This document shows positions 26,674-39,081 of a stretch of 64,000 nucleotides of DNA, piece after piece. Origin of the DNA: Albifimbria verrucaria (lineage: Eukaryota; Ascomycota; Sordariomycetes; Hypocreales; Stachybotryaceae). A program made the translations under genes and the position numbers. The notes under the pieces were generated by a model that saw only the letters and a program-made list of their open reading frames with translations, did no database searches and had not been told where the DNA came from. Position 1 is the first letter of the stretch. Each line of letters starts with the position of its first letter. The stretch is from contig JAHREC010000011.1 in the NCBI GenBank assembly GCA_020081605.1, positions 1,984,001 to 2,048,000 on the forward strand, in the 5' to 3' direction.

Positions 26674-28526
26674 GATGGGTGTGTGTCTCGCTGTGTGACG
26701 GAGAATCTGTGTCTTTTCAGATCTGGTGGACGTGGCCCTTTTCCGGTCTGATGTTTGATCTTCCAAATCGAGGACTGGGCACCAGCGGGTTGGCGCGCGA
26801 GAATCGAGGATGAATAGGGAGGGGTGGGTGTCGGAGTGTCTCGTAGCCCCTCCGTCTAACGTCTTCACGAGGATAAGATTTGGCGGTTTACCGAATTGTT
26901 CGTGGGAACCTTGGGATGCGCCGGTCGATCGTCAGGGGAATGTTGGAAGGCTGACGATGCAAAGGAGGAGCAAGGAGAGAAGGAGTGGCTGTGCTGCAAC
27001 ACGTTTAGTATTACTTGCACAGGAAAGAATTTCTCCTCTACACGACGAGGATTCGTGACGGAAGATGGAAAGTCGACACGCGAGAGGAGGCCCAGGGAAA
27101 TGGGTTAAGTTAAATTACACAAAAAAAAAAAGTCGCGGCACAACAGCAAGGGGAGGGGAAAAGGAGGGAAGCAGCCAGTAATTTGCCCTGCCGCTGCCCC
27201 TCCGACCCTCTGTAGTGTAGCAGTGCACCTAGTGTAGTGTTGTAGAAGATACCTGGGCTGAAAGAGCTGACAGGGTGCAGGGAAGGGTACTGGTTGACTT
27301 GCCTCGGAATAAGGTAAGGGCCTAAGTGGGCGTAGGTTGCGCGAAGCAGTGGAGAAAAAGTGTCTGTCTCTACCGTAAGGGGATCAAACGGTAGATCCGA
27401 GTTGATGATTTGATGATCAGGATTGGTAGGATGTGCGATAAACTTTCTCTTTTCTACATTTGGCGTTTTGATTCGTTGCCGAGTCTGTGAGATCTCAAGT
27501 GAGATGAGAGGGAAGATGGAGATGGAGATGTATGGAAGGCTTTATATCAATCAGATCGGAGGGTTGAATGAGTGGATGGGCGCTGCCATTGAGGGCCGTG
27601 GGTTGGTGAAAGCCTCCATCTGACGACAAGGATAATTCTGTTGATGTCCATTTTGGTGCTTCACCTGCGCCTCCATGACCAGACCCGGCCCTGTCGTGGT
27701 AACGATTCCAGTACTGACTCTCTATGTTGAGGGTGTGCTTGATGTGCAAATGACGCTATGAGTTTGGTCAATGATCCCCTAATAGAGAAGGGAAGGGTAC
27801 GGGTACGTACCTCATCCCGCCGTCTCGGCACGGCCATTAATAGCGGCCCGGCAGAATTAAGATTGGGTGGGGCCAGTTCTCTCATTTCGAGATGCATTTT
27901 GCTACCTCGGCAGAGAATTCAAGGTCGCTGAATGGGCCGTGCAACGAGGTGTGGCCTGGGGATGGCACAAATCGATAACGTCCCCTTGTCGGATCCCACG
28001 AGATATGTATATCTTGTCGGGGCCACAGCTGAGCGAGGGTCCTCGGTGTGGAGGCACCGCATCCCGCGGAGGGACTACGCACGGGGACCCGCGGGTGGCC
28101 GTTTGTCTCCCGTTCCGGACACAAGCGTTGTACCTGTGCCGGAACCCATGTGAAAGATCATCCAATGCCAAAACGCGCCCACGTATGCGAACTAACAGTA
28201 GAATAGCAAGTAGTAAAAGGGGACAAGCAAAGAATAGGCGTAGATGGACACCTAGCAAAACCAGACATTACATGCAAAACGGCACACTTAGTACCTTGTT
28301 ACCAGTGTACTGCCGTCGAATAAGGCAAGTACGAAGTCACACTAGCACGTCAGTTACACCATGCTCAAAGTATGTACGGAATACTAAGAGGAAACTGCGA
28401 ATCTACCAAAAATGGAAGCCTATCTATCAGTTAACCACAAACAACCAACTTTCTGCAACAATTCTTGTTCCTGATCACTCCACCTGGCCTCAACGCCGCT
28501 GGAATCAACCTATGCGCCCTGGCATG
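26674..28526. other. intergenic, upstream of LAG1
   Basis: About 1.85 kb holding the LAG1 promoter. A 12-base A run lies at 27120-27131. An open frame on the plus strand from 27867 is strongly basic, lacks domain features and runs into the neighbouring minus-strand gene, so I do not call it. Nothing else supportable. Confidence 0.5.
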
Positions 28527-29768
28527 TCAAGTACAGTACCCAGCCAATGCTTCCTTGGCTCCCGGCGCAGCACACGCTTGAGCAACGGCTAGTCTATACT
28601 GCTTAATCGAGTACACCGTTTGCACTGTTCCAAACGCAATGCTAATGATGGTCAGAATGGCAACAAACGTGGCGACCCAGAACGTTGCAAATGTCATCGC
28701 ATTCTTCCCGTCCTTCGACAGGGCAAGCTGCCGTAAACCCCGCGGCCCCTCATTCATGATTTCCATGAGCTCTGCGATGCTGTCTCTCCAAAAATAAAAC
28801 CTGCCAACATCATAGACGCGGTCTCTCTTACAATACCCCAGCCCATAGAACGGCTTGCCGTTCTGCTGGAGAAACTCCTTGGTACGAGTGTCGTTAAGCG
28901 GGAAGAGGAGATTCAATGTGTCAAGGGCTTCCTCTAGAATTTCGCGCGGGATGATGGGTTCTGCGCTCGAGTTGAGGTGGTTCCAGAGACAAATCTTGTG
29001 CTCATAAACAGTCATCACTCGCGACTTCCAGTTGACGACTAGATGATCGGCCAAGTTGGACGTCCAAATCACTTTCAACCCCGAAATGCGAGAGATGAGC
29101 CATTGTCATGGCAGGATCGATTCTGCCTGTTGTCATATCAGGGCCATTTGGTGTGGACGGCTTAAAGTGCAGACTAATAGCCTCTGAGAGACTCATGTTT
29201 TCGACCCAAGTAACATGACTTGACAGGACTCGGGATGGCCAGTTCCTGTCCGAGGACGATCGCACATCCAAAGTCAGCATCAATCTGAGCATGAGGTCGA
29301 TTGATTTGGATAAGGACTCTGCCGAATAAGGTATACCTGGAAACGACTCAGTCACGACGAGAGCGACTGCATTTTTGTCAGCGAGCATCTGTCTATCTTC
29401 CCCAGTTTTTCGATCAGAAACGACATTTGTGAGACGACATTCTCCATGAACGAATTGTCTTCTGTCGTAGCCGAGCGCTTTTGAGCTTTCATAAATTCTA
29501 TCACTCGATGATAGTCACTTTGTGGAAACTCTTCTGCCTTCTTATGTGGCCATATGGACTTCATCCATTTTTCAGCCTCGACATGATCCATCACGATTAA
29601 TGCTTGATTGAACTTGCTAGAACCCGAGTTGTTGGATAGATGACTCGGTGGACGTATTTGTTCCCAGTCTTTAATCAGCCGCATCAATGGTTGACAAATC
29701 AACCCTGGGCATTCACTGAGCAACCCAATAGGAAATCCCAATACCACTCTGTTTTTGCACATTGACAA
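28527..29768 (-). CDS. unrecognised fungal protein with C-terminal membrane segment, frame-disrupted
   Basis: Three minus-strand blocks (29388-29768, about 29080-29388 and 28527-29078) lie in consecutive frames and together give about 413 residues. The first shift, near 29397-29400, is repaired by one extra G (LGEDRQMLADKN). The second, near 29073, needs one G fewer or two more bases (SHFG then LKVIWTSNLADHL). Visible features: a charged N-terminal half; a central VYEHKICLWNHL and ILEEALDTLNLLFPLND; an aromatic GRFYFWRDSIAELMEI; then one strong membrane segment (FWVATFVAILTIISIAFGTV) near the C-terminus and a short tail with Cys residues. This arrangement, with WRD and a terminal hydrophobic helix, resembles a widespread fungal family of unknown function. 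It is transcribed divergently from the protease-MFS gene. It could also be a decaying copy. Confidence 0.55.
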
Positions 29769-30292
29769 AGGCGCTTAAGATGTGCGAGAATCATTCTGAT
29801 CGCACCTTGTCTTCAACCATCATACTATCTACACACAAAAATCACACACGTCCACAGCATATAACTGAACGTATTGGCTCGCCATGATAAGTCCATTGCC
29901 GGAATCTACCCCATGATCGTTCTACCAGTCCAGAATACGATTGAGAGACCGATGTTATCACAACTACAAAGAACGGTCAGCAGGATTCGCAGCGATGAGC
30001 GACCTGATGGGGCCGTTAAGTCTGTCACCATTCTAGGGGTATCCTTCCCGGAAGCCCCGAACCATGAGCCGGTAGAGCAATGGAAACTTTGGAGAAGAAA
30101 ATTTTCGTTGAGAAGCCATTCGTTGCATGAAGTCCAACCGCCGCAAAACGGCAGACTCGAGATGGATACGTCACAACGAGGACGTATTTCACCGGCAAAA
30201 ATTGTTTGTGATGCTCCACCAACATCACCAGGAATACGGTCTCTACAGACATACACTTTACCCACAGAGATCGGTTCTTCAACCACACGGGG
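29769..30292. promoter_or_regulatory. putative bidirectional promoter
   Basis: About 520 bases between the start of the minus-strand membrane protein and the first plausible Met of the plus-strand protease-MFS gene. A plus-strand frame at 29874-30296 has no recognisable features; it might be a 5' exon or leader of the fusion gene, but I see no evidence for that. Confidence 0.35.
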
Positions 30293-33200
30293 ATGAGCGA
30301 AATCGGCATCAATGGTACGCTGACTGACGAAAGGCGCCATGGAGCTATGGATGAACTACCACAAGAGTTGGAAATGAGTGGCGCAATCACGATCGAAGCA
30401 GTCGCCAAAGAAGTTGCTCAGATACCCGGGCTAGTGACAAATACGACTGCACAGCCACCGTCTCCACAACGTCTTCAAGAAGAAGTTCCTGTAGCCAGGA
30501 CATCTCCGTCTACACTTGTTGAGTGCCAAGTGAAATCCAGCGATGTGAGAGTATTCAAGCGTTGTCGTACAAAATGCCTTTACATCGGAGTGTCAGAAAG
30601 CGCAAGACTTCCAGACAATATAGTCCAAAATGGGAATCAGACAAGCGCGATCAGTTGAGAATCGACTTGGCGGACGTGGTATCAGAAGTATACCGCAAGG
30701 TAGCAAAGAAAGGATTGAAGGAGTTTGAGGCAAACATTGCCTATGAACTGCGTATGTCTGGGTATGCGCTCAATGGTGCAGATACCGTTACCCTCAGCCC
30801 ATGTATCTGGATCCTTTGCGGGAGTAAATGGGCCGCCCGAATTATTCAAAAAGCCGTCCAGGAATATACTTGGATTAAATCGTTCACGCCTTTCGCTGTG
30901 GAGGTTCATGTTGACGGAGCCATTTTGGCCACATCTGAACAACCAGGGCCTGGAATCGAAATTTTGAATATGGAGCATGGAATTACGCTTGCTCCAGGCG
31001 TCCTTCTCTATGTTCATGTTGAGGACTATACTGGCAAGTCGTCGGCGTGTGGCTTACTATGTTGTGCAACGATACAGCATGGTCAGACAATAGTACAACA
31101 ATTTTGCCGTGTCGGTGGGCTCATAACTTTAGGAGATGCGGACGAAAGGAAGGAAACTTACGGACTTTCGACAGCCCATAGCATGTTATCCAATCCTTCC
31201 TTGCTTCCAACAATGAGACGAAATGAATACCGAGAAATTTCTCGAGACTACCAAACGTGGGTTCGAAATACAGAGACCCCATCTGCCGGGCCTAGTGATG
31301 ACGATGACGATGACGACGGCGATGGGGACGAAAGTGAACAAGAAAGCAAGGACACGGACACGCATACCACACCAGTTGAGGACTGGAGCAATCTTCCCCA
31401 AGAACAACGTCTTGGATACCGCGATCCTAATATAGTCACACAATGGCGAGATGCTACTTCCCAGTTGTGGCTTAGATTCAATGATCGAAGAATCTCAAGG
31501 CAACGCTATTCAGCTTCTGAATCAACTTTCGACCACACACTCTGCAATAAAGGTGCAGCTGACCATGCTATCCTGTCGTTGGACCCTGGGCTTTCGAATC
31601 CTCTTAGTAATACCTACATTGATGCAAACAACATTGGAGGTACCATTCGTATCAAGAGTCACGCAACGGAAGATGACCTTGTGGAAGGGTCAGTCGACAT
31701 TCTGTCCGAATCAGAGAGTCCTATTAGGGCGAAACTTGTTGTAGGGTCTACCAACTTTGTTGTTCGAGGCGAAACATTCACGTTGCGTAAGATTGATACA
31801 GGTACCATCCTAGGTACGTTTGAAAATAATGCTCCCTTCAGTACTTTTGAATGTGGCGGCTAATTCTTGTAGCAAACGGGACATCCGGGTCGTGGGTGGT
31901 CAAGGACGGAGTTCTGTATGGCATAATCATAGCCGTCTTTACAATAGAGCCTTTTGCTCTAATGATGACAGCTACAAGAGCTTTCGGCAATATCCAAGCC
32001 GACAGGCCATCAGCCAGTGTGATCAACGTTGCCGCAACCCATAGCACCTCTTTGCATGCAACAGATATAGGAGCGGAGCACCTTCTTCCCCAGGTGCAAC
32101 ACTACGCGACTCCCTTACACCGTTACGAACTAGATGCGGAGGGTCCGCTAAACACCGGCCGTCATGACTTTTTCCCAGTAAAGCCGCTGAAGGCAACAAG
32201 AACTAGGACCACTACTGAAAAGGGCTGGAATCCCAGCTCTGCGCCTCAGCCCACACAGAACGCTCCAGAACATGTTGGGAGATGGAGACGCACGCTCATC
32301 ATCGCTTCCATTTTCCTGAGCATCCTCGCCGCTGCACTCGTGAGTATAATCATCATCATCCTTTGTTCATCCAAATAATATTAACGCCCATCTAGGATTC
32401 CTTCACCGTCGTAATAGCCATACCAACAATATCGGATGAATTCCAATCTTTTAATCATATCGGCTGGTACGGGTCAGCATATCAACTGTTCCAGTACTCT
32501 TCTCATCTTTTATTCTTGAGAACATTCCCCTTTCTCCGTGCTAAATGGACTTTCCTGACTTCATTGCTTCTTTTTGGGATTGGATCAGCCGTGTCTGGAG
32601 CAGCGCCAAGTTCAATTGTCTTTACCGTAGGACGGGCCTTTGCTGGGATAGGTGCGGCGGGAATTTTAGACTCTGCCGTAAGTCAAGACCTAATTCCAGT
32701 TATTAGAAGTTTCGCGACTGACCAATTTTCTTTGATTCGACTAGGGCGTCATTATTAACCACATCTTATCTTCGTCTTTAGCATACCAAGGACTAGTACT
32801 AGGTCTGAGTTCTCAGTTGGCCAGAGCAGCTGCACCAGTGCTAGGAGGAGTTTTAACCGTAAGGGCCACATGGAGATGGTGCTTTTATGTTAACTTGTCT
32901 TTGGTTGGTGTGGTTGCAGCAGTCATCCTGTTCTTCATGCAGAATTTCACCCCATACAAGAGTGAAAGATCCATTCGACAGATATTTGCGAAACTGGACT
33001 ACTACGGTATAGCAGCAATTGTTTCAGGATCGATTTGCTTGCTACTGGGGTTAAACTGGGGTGGTGTTATATATCCTGTGAGTTTGAGCGTATGTCTTCA
33101 TAGGAGTATGAAAAAGATGCTGACCTGCTGCAGTGGAATAGCATTAGGATCATACTCCTTTTCACCTTTGGTGGGCTTCTCCTCCTAGGCTTTGTACCTG

Positions 33201-34013
33201 TACAGATACGGATGCCTACGAGAGCCACATTTTACTTTACGCCCCTGAAGCAGCGCAGTGTCCTCGCCGTTGCATTTGTTGGGATTTGTCTAAGATCCCA
33301 TTCCATGATCTTGAGTAAGATAAAAACGAAATATCGCTTAAATCGTGGATTTAGCTAACCATATCAAAGTGTACTTCCTTCCGCTCTGGTTTCAGGGAGT
33401 CCAGGGTGTCACGGCTTTAGAGTCTGGCATTCGTTTTCTGCCGACGATGCTGTCCATGACTGTCGCCTTCTTGGTGACACCAGTATTAGTCCATCCCATC
33501 AGGTACTACCCGCCAATCATCATACCCGCCACCTGCATGGCGGCTGTAGGCGCAGGCCTGCTTTACACTCTAAAGGTAGATGCCGCAAGTTCCAAGTGGA
33601 TAGGCTATCAAGCTCTCTACGGCTTGGGAACTGGCTCTGTGGGTGCCGTCATATATTCTGTTGTGGAGCTTGCCCTACCTGCAAATCATATCAGGGTTGG
33701 TATGGCTCTACTAGCTCTTTGCGATCTCCTTGGAGGTACTCTTGCCATCTCCATCGCCCAGAACGTACTCTCGAGGGAGCTGCTGTGGAGGTTCTCGAGG
33801 ATTCCTGGTTTAAACTCGGAGACAGTTCTGAAGGCGGGCGCTACCTCATTGACCGATCTACCCGCGTCTAGCAAACCCATGGCTATAGAAGCGTATAATG
33901 AATCGCTCCGGCAAGTCTATTTCATTGGTTTAATCTTCAGCTGCTTGAGCGTACTGGGTGCCGTTGCTTTGGAATGGCGCAAAGTCAAGACAGTTCCCGC
34001 GCAGGCCACCTGA
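30293..34013 (+). CDS. trypsin-like protease domain fused in frame to MFS transporter
   Basis: Six inferred exons: 30293-31813, 31873-32339, 32396-32677, 32745-33077, 33134-33314 and 33370-34013. With one A restored near 30630 (NIVQKWESDKRDQ) they give about 1142 residues with no stop. The N-terminal part has a chymotrypsin-fold triad pattern: His in YGLSTAH (31177-31179), Asp in ADHAILSLD (31561-31563), Ser in NGTSGSW (31884-31886). An acidic Asp/Glu insert lies between His and Asp (about 31296-31350). The usual GDSG is GTSG. After a Pro/Thr/Arg linker an MFS domain starts at WRRTLIIASIFLSILAAALD, with GWYGSAYQLFQ, WRWCFYVNLSLVG, YFLPLWFQGVQGVTALESG and LGTGSVGAVIYSVVELALP, ending at 34013. 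This is a DHA2-like 14-helix type. Alternatives: two adjacent genes whose separating stop or start was lost to an indel, or an MFS start at the in-frame Met pair near 31961. Confidence 0.7.
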
Positions 34014-34555
34014 GGAGAATTGGCAAGTTAGGCGATAGTAACTACAACGATGGAGCCAAGTGGAGGGTGGTTGGGACGCCCACTACTTTGGCTGCGTTGT
34101 GTTGTGCCTTGTACCTGGCTTTACGCTGCTTGAGATGCTCTCTGGTTTCTTGGCAGTCCTCACTGACCGGGACCAAGGATTTATACCTTCATATACCTGT
34201 ATCACATAGTTGCGTCACATTATTACACCCCGGGTGTTAACTTTATGTATACATACATATATACAGGGATTGAACATAGATTTCACGCAATGTCCTCTAC
34301 TGTTGAATGTTCAAAACCAAGCACATGTACGTTATGTGCATTCATTACATATCTGGTTCAACTAAACACAGACTCCCTAAAAATATACGCCAATAATTGC
34401 CCATATTTCCTTTCCTTTCCTCAACTCAGGGTATCTCATTGCGAAAATGCTTGCCTTCTAGCGCCAGCTTTTTGTTCTCCCAAAAAACGCCTTTATCAAA
34501 TTTCAGACCCAGTAGGTTTTATCTCGTAAATCTCATGTGCTTTCATGGCTAACGG
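34014..34555. other. intergenic between convergent genes
   Basis: Region between the MFS 3' end and the palH 3' end. AT-rich with TATACA/ACATA runs at 34240-34270. No gene seen. Confidence 0.5.
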
Positions 34556-36823
34556 CTAACGGCTTGCGGCCAAGTCTCGTGGAGCTTGGCTAGGCCGCGA
34601 GCCGTCACCTGAATCTCGCCGCTCTCGATCTACTGATATCGCGTCTGAAATGATTGAGTCGTCTTCAAACGAATAGTCATCGTCATCGTCGTACACCGAT
34701 CTATGCTGTACGCCAGGCCACAGAGGGGTTGCTCGGTGACAGTGGTGGGTCGGATGTTGAAGGGCCACTTCTTGTCCGGTCTAGTGGCGTAATCTCATCC
34801 GTTCTATCTCTTGTCGAGCTGCCGTTGCCGGGCCTTGAGGCTGGTTCTGATGACGATGGTCCGGCTGACCTAGTCTCCTCTTCTTCAAGGACCTGCTGAA
34901 GCGCTGTACCTTTCCGGGCTGGGGCAGGAATGACTGTCACTGGAAGGCTTTCCGTGTTTAGCGTCGGTCGCAGTCTTTCCCGGATTCTGTCGGCTTGGTT
35001 CGCGGCAAACTCTTCGAGTCTTGCTTTCAGATCCCATCGGCTAAGATCATCCGCCCTCGGCCCACCAAGAACGTGCCCATATTCCCGAGACGACTTGGCC
35101 TGTTAGTGGCTTGAGTCTGCTGTTCTTGAGTTCCACCATGGCCTGATTCCAGGTCTGCTGGTCTTTGCGTTGGCGGGAAGGTGATACGACCGTTTTGTCC
35201 CCCTGGCTCGGTGGTGTGCCTGTCGATGAAGAGTCATTGTTGGGAATATGAGTCCTTGAAGGACTGCTTTGTGGCCCTGAATCTGACATTTGCTGCATGG
35301 GCAGGTCGGGTGTTCTGTTTGTCGTTTCTGAGACTGGTTGAAATCTTACGGCATAAACAGTGCTTGCAGCACTGGCCGTATCTGTTCGGCTAATAGGTGT
35401 GGCGGTTGCTGCAGGTCGTGAAGGCCACAGCGGAGGAATGGCCTCGCCCATAGGTCCTGTAGCTCCATTGGTATCTTGCTGTCGTTGCTGCCGCCATTGG
35501 TTCTGGTTTCTTCTGCCAGCGTCGTGAGCACTGCCGCGTCCACGAGCCTGGCCGGCGATGGCAGACACGCTGGTCCAGCCATGTGATTCCTGCTGTCGTC
35601 CACCGTTGCCCCTGTTGTCTGGGTCATCCTTGCGAGACTTGCGCTGCCTAAACCATGGAAATTCTGAGGCGTTGACCTCGAGGGTATCGTCTCCGTCAAA
35701 TACCTCCCTGCCCAAGATGCCGTCTCTCTTCTCTTCGCGCTCTAGCGCCTCTATTCTTTCTACCCATTCCCAGACAACAACACTGGCTGCGGCGGCATCA
35801 ACCCATCGTACGTAGTCACCCCACGCGGTCAGCACGGGTCTGACTATGTCCAAGATAAAAAGACAATGGGTACGATAATGGATACGATGGAAATGACTGC
35901 CACTAGAAAGATATTTTTCATCAACGGGTGATAGAAAGCATATCGCTTTTTCATCAAGGCATAGTAGATCACCCAAGCCGCGTACAGCACACCTAGCGTA
36001 AGCTGGAATAGGTAGCTCAATGCAGGGATCGGGTGGACGAAATTGGTGGGACCAGAAAAGTTGATGCCGTTGTCCGAAAACTTGAAGCTGTTAATGGCGC
36101 TGAAGATAACGTCAAGAGAAATAAGCGCAAAAGCCGCCCACTTGATGATGATCTTCTCCCGCTGACGAGGGAATAATCGGATAAGCGTCTGCGCCTGAGC
36201 CAGCCAGAGGAAGGTATCCGAAATGAGGCGGATCGATTTCAGCTCAGTACTGCCCATGACTTTCATTTGGAGAACGCTGGCGTTCTGGGCGCCCCACGAG
36301 TACTGGATCTCGGCGATCTTGATGGTGTCAGCAGTGGCGATGGTCAGGGATATGGCAACGGTTAGGGCGGCCACTTTTTGCAGCCAAGGTCGGCCGCCAA
36401 TACTGATGCCATTGTTGGAGGTGTTGGTGAAGCTTCGGCGGCTGAGGTGCACGACGCCGCCGTCGAGGAAAGATCGGGGAGTGATGAAGAGCATGATAAC
36501 GAGCATGTAAGCGGTGACGGTGGTGGCGGCGAGCGCATAGCATATGGGAAAGGTGGAACCGTAGAAGGGGACACGGAAATTCGAAATCTGTATCTTATCG
36601 TCGTGTTGGGTGAGGCTGGTGTCGTCGCCGGAGAGAGACATGTCGATATCGGTTCGGGGACCAGCGTGGGACAGGGCGCGACGAAGACGGCAGGGTGATC
36701 CAGGGTGAGATAGCCGGCGCCATTGTCAAGGGTGATGATGCCGTTGGCGGGCAGGAGGGTGGTGGTGCACAGCGTCGCCAACGCCGTGGTGGTCGAGGTA
36801 ACGAAATGGTTGGCGACGTCCAT
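34556..36823 (-). CDS. palH: pH-signalling membrane sensor PalH/Rim21
   Basis: Plasma-membrane sensor of the Pal/Rim ambient-pH pathway that works with the arrestin PalF and leads to PacC processing. About 756 residues from ATG at 36823, no introns seen. An N-terminal ectodomain is followed by seven membrane helices (PFYGSTFPICYALAATTVTA, WLQKVAALTVAISLTIATAD, HPLMKNIFLVAVISIVSIIV) and the highly diagnostic WGDYVRWVDAAAASVVVWEW and KRDGILGREVFDGDD. The long cytosolic tail is Ser/Gln/Pro-rich and ends in an acidic YDDDDDYSFEDDS segment. Frame changes are repaired by one base each at about 36656 (C run), 35868-35872 (VPIVFFILDIV, T run), 35085 (GNMGTFLGG, G) and 35068 (GGPRADDLSRWD, G). A last shift near 34715 needs two more bases or one fewer; if it is not real the stop is at 34701. 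Confidence 0.9.
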
Positions 36824-39081
36824 GGTTGCGGTTGCGGCTGGCCCTGGTCGGAGACGCCGGAGGTGGCCAGCCGCGATGGACGAAGGGGAAGATGAAGGAG
36901 GGAAAGGCGAGAGAAGGCGGTATCACTGAACGCTCGCCATCGGAGGATCGCACGGGTGAGTCTCGATCTTGAATTGCCTGGCGTTTGTCGGTCGCGCGCG
37001 CGTCCCGGTGAAGAGAGACAGGGTTGATGGGATGACGCAGAGCCCGGGAAGCGACCGTTTCAATCCACGGGAGGCAGATGACAAAGACGGAGATGGCTGT
37101 GTCGGAAGTGAGTCGTCGGGTTCGTGGGCGTCGAGGCGGGAAAAGGGCGTCGATTCCGTCGTGAGGGCTCTGGACAGGGAGGTCCAAGAGTCGGGCTGGG
37201 TGGAAGAGAGAGACGGACGGACAGAAGGTGGGGAGAGGCGAGGCAAAGAAGACTAGACAGTAACGGGGAAGAGGGCATCCAGCAGAGTACCTGTACTGCA
37301 CTGCACTGCACCGCGCTGCACTGTGCTGAGCTGAGCGTGCTATGGCTACCTATGGTGGAACGGGACAGGATTGGGACAGGAAGGAGGGAGGCTAGGCGAG
37401 GTACCTACTTCTGGCCCATCCACATCCATTCCTGTTAGGTCATTTCAGGAAGGCTTGGCCGCTTGTCCCCATACTTTAGACACGCTGGGACGGCGGTCGT
37501 GGACTTTACCCACCCGCCATCGAGGCACTAATCACGGACGTGGAAAGCTTGCAATGCCCAGGCGAGATGGATGGAGCGTGTCGATTTGGGTCGCCTAGCG
37601 CTGCGAATATCCTCATCCACCATGCACCGCCAATGTCGACAATGACCGTCCTGGTCAGGCAAATCGCATATTCGACCGGTATTCAAGGTACCTCCTACTT
37701 CAGCTGATGCTGGTACCGGTACCTGCACGAAACAGGGCAGAAGGCTGGGAGGGATTACCCGTCCTGGCCATCCTTACATAAGGACAAAAAATTCTTGTAA
37801 TTACTGTACTACGTACCTTAGCCAAACGTCGCATGGGATGGATGGGCAAGCAAGTATCCCTTCCCGTCCATGCACGGGTTTTCGTTCTGGCTGCGAGAAA
37901 AGAAATACCCACAACAGAGATATGCCAATTAGCTACCTCCAGGCCCGTTGTGCTACTACTTGTACCATCGTTGCCAGCTCGGACTGCCTTAGTTAGGGCT
38001 CCCAGGTTTCACATTTTCCTCTGCTCGTCGCTCTTCTTCAGATTCAGGCAGGGTCCTGAACCCCTCGGGTCCCAGGGCAGGGCGGCGCAAATCATTCCCC
38101 AAGCAGCATGGCCTGCCGCCTTCACTGCCATGCTGGATATCCGCGCTGCAGCGGCGGCTTTGCCCGAGTCATGCGTGGTTCGAGATTGCTGCCTCCGCAA
38201 CTCGAGCGTTTTCACGGAGCCTTTTGCAGGGGGCTGGCTGGGGCGCAGATACAGTAATAAGCATGTGTGGGCCTGTCCATTCTAATTCCACCTCATCTCT
38301 TGTTGCTCCATCCGCCTGAACGGTAAGCCATGCATCAAGACCCCTCCTCTCTGGAATGCCCTCTTCAACACCCTCATTCATCAGCAGCAATCTCCGTCCT
38401 TCTCGGATCTGCCGCATCCGCATGCGCAGCCAGCCAACCAACCAGCCAACCTTTCTCTAGGTTCGCTTCCCCGCCTCGGGGCCTGCGTGACACGTTGCTT
38501 GTCCTGGCCTTGGCAAAGCTTGTACAGCCAAATGCGCCGTTGCTTGGCACCTGTTTCCTTCACGCCTCTGCGGCTTTTCATTTTACTTCATGTACGTTTC
38601 CTGTGCCCCGGACCCAAGCTCTCGGGACTGTCTTGACGGAAACCGTGGTACGCACGTGCTGTGCCCAGCCAATCTGGTCTCTGGGAGCCGTAGTTGTGCT
38701 AGCATCCTCATGATATGCTTTCTCTGGTGTCCCACGTCCTCCCCATGTCCTCCCCAGCTATTTTCTCCTCTCCCTTTTTATCTTATATCCAAAGTAAATA
38801 CAGCGTCCTACTTATATATGGTACCCGATCATCAGACATGTCAAAAATCACCTCGTAATGTTGCACAACCTCTGTAAGCTGTAAGCACTGGGTATTCGGT
38901 ATCAGCAACTGCTTTCTAAGATACATGCCATACGTCTCGTCGCGGATATTCCTTCGTCTACGTGCCTTACTAGAAAGGGTCACCATAATTGCATCATCGC
39001 TTATCCCTGTGTCAACCAACCAAACACCTCATGAACATGCCCCCGTGTCATTCGTCTTGCGTTGCCTCCCGGCCATCTCTT
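36824..39081. other. intergenic, upstream of palH
   Basis: About 2.2 kb. Near 37294-37336 there is a degenerate CACTG/GCACT pentamer array; TACC-like motifs occur near 37400 and 37700. Open frames here are shadows or lack features. No gene supported. Confidence 0.5.
37294..37336. repeat. degenerate CTGCA pentamer array
   Basis: Tandem CTGCA/CACTG units, decaying into GCTGAG at the right end, in the palH upstream region. Confidence 0.75.

Noticed and set aside
27867..28592. 241-codon plus-strand frame
   Set aside because: Strongly basic random-looking composition, no motif, overlaps the 3' end of the minus-strand gene.
29874..30296. 140-codon plus-strand frame upstream of the protease-MFS gene
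   Set aside because: No conserved feature and no intron joining it to the gene; kept only as a possible leader.
36726..37301. 191-codon minus-strand frame over the palH start
   Set aside because: Different frame from palH, low-complexity His/Arg/Pro content.
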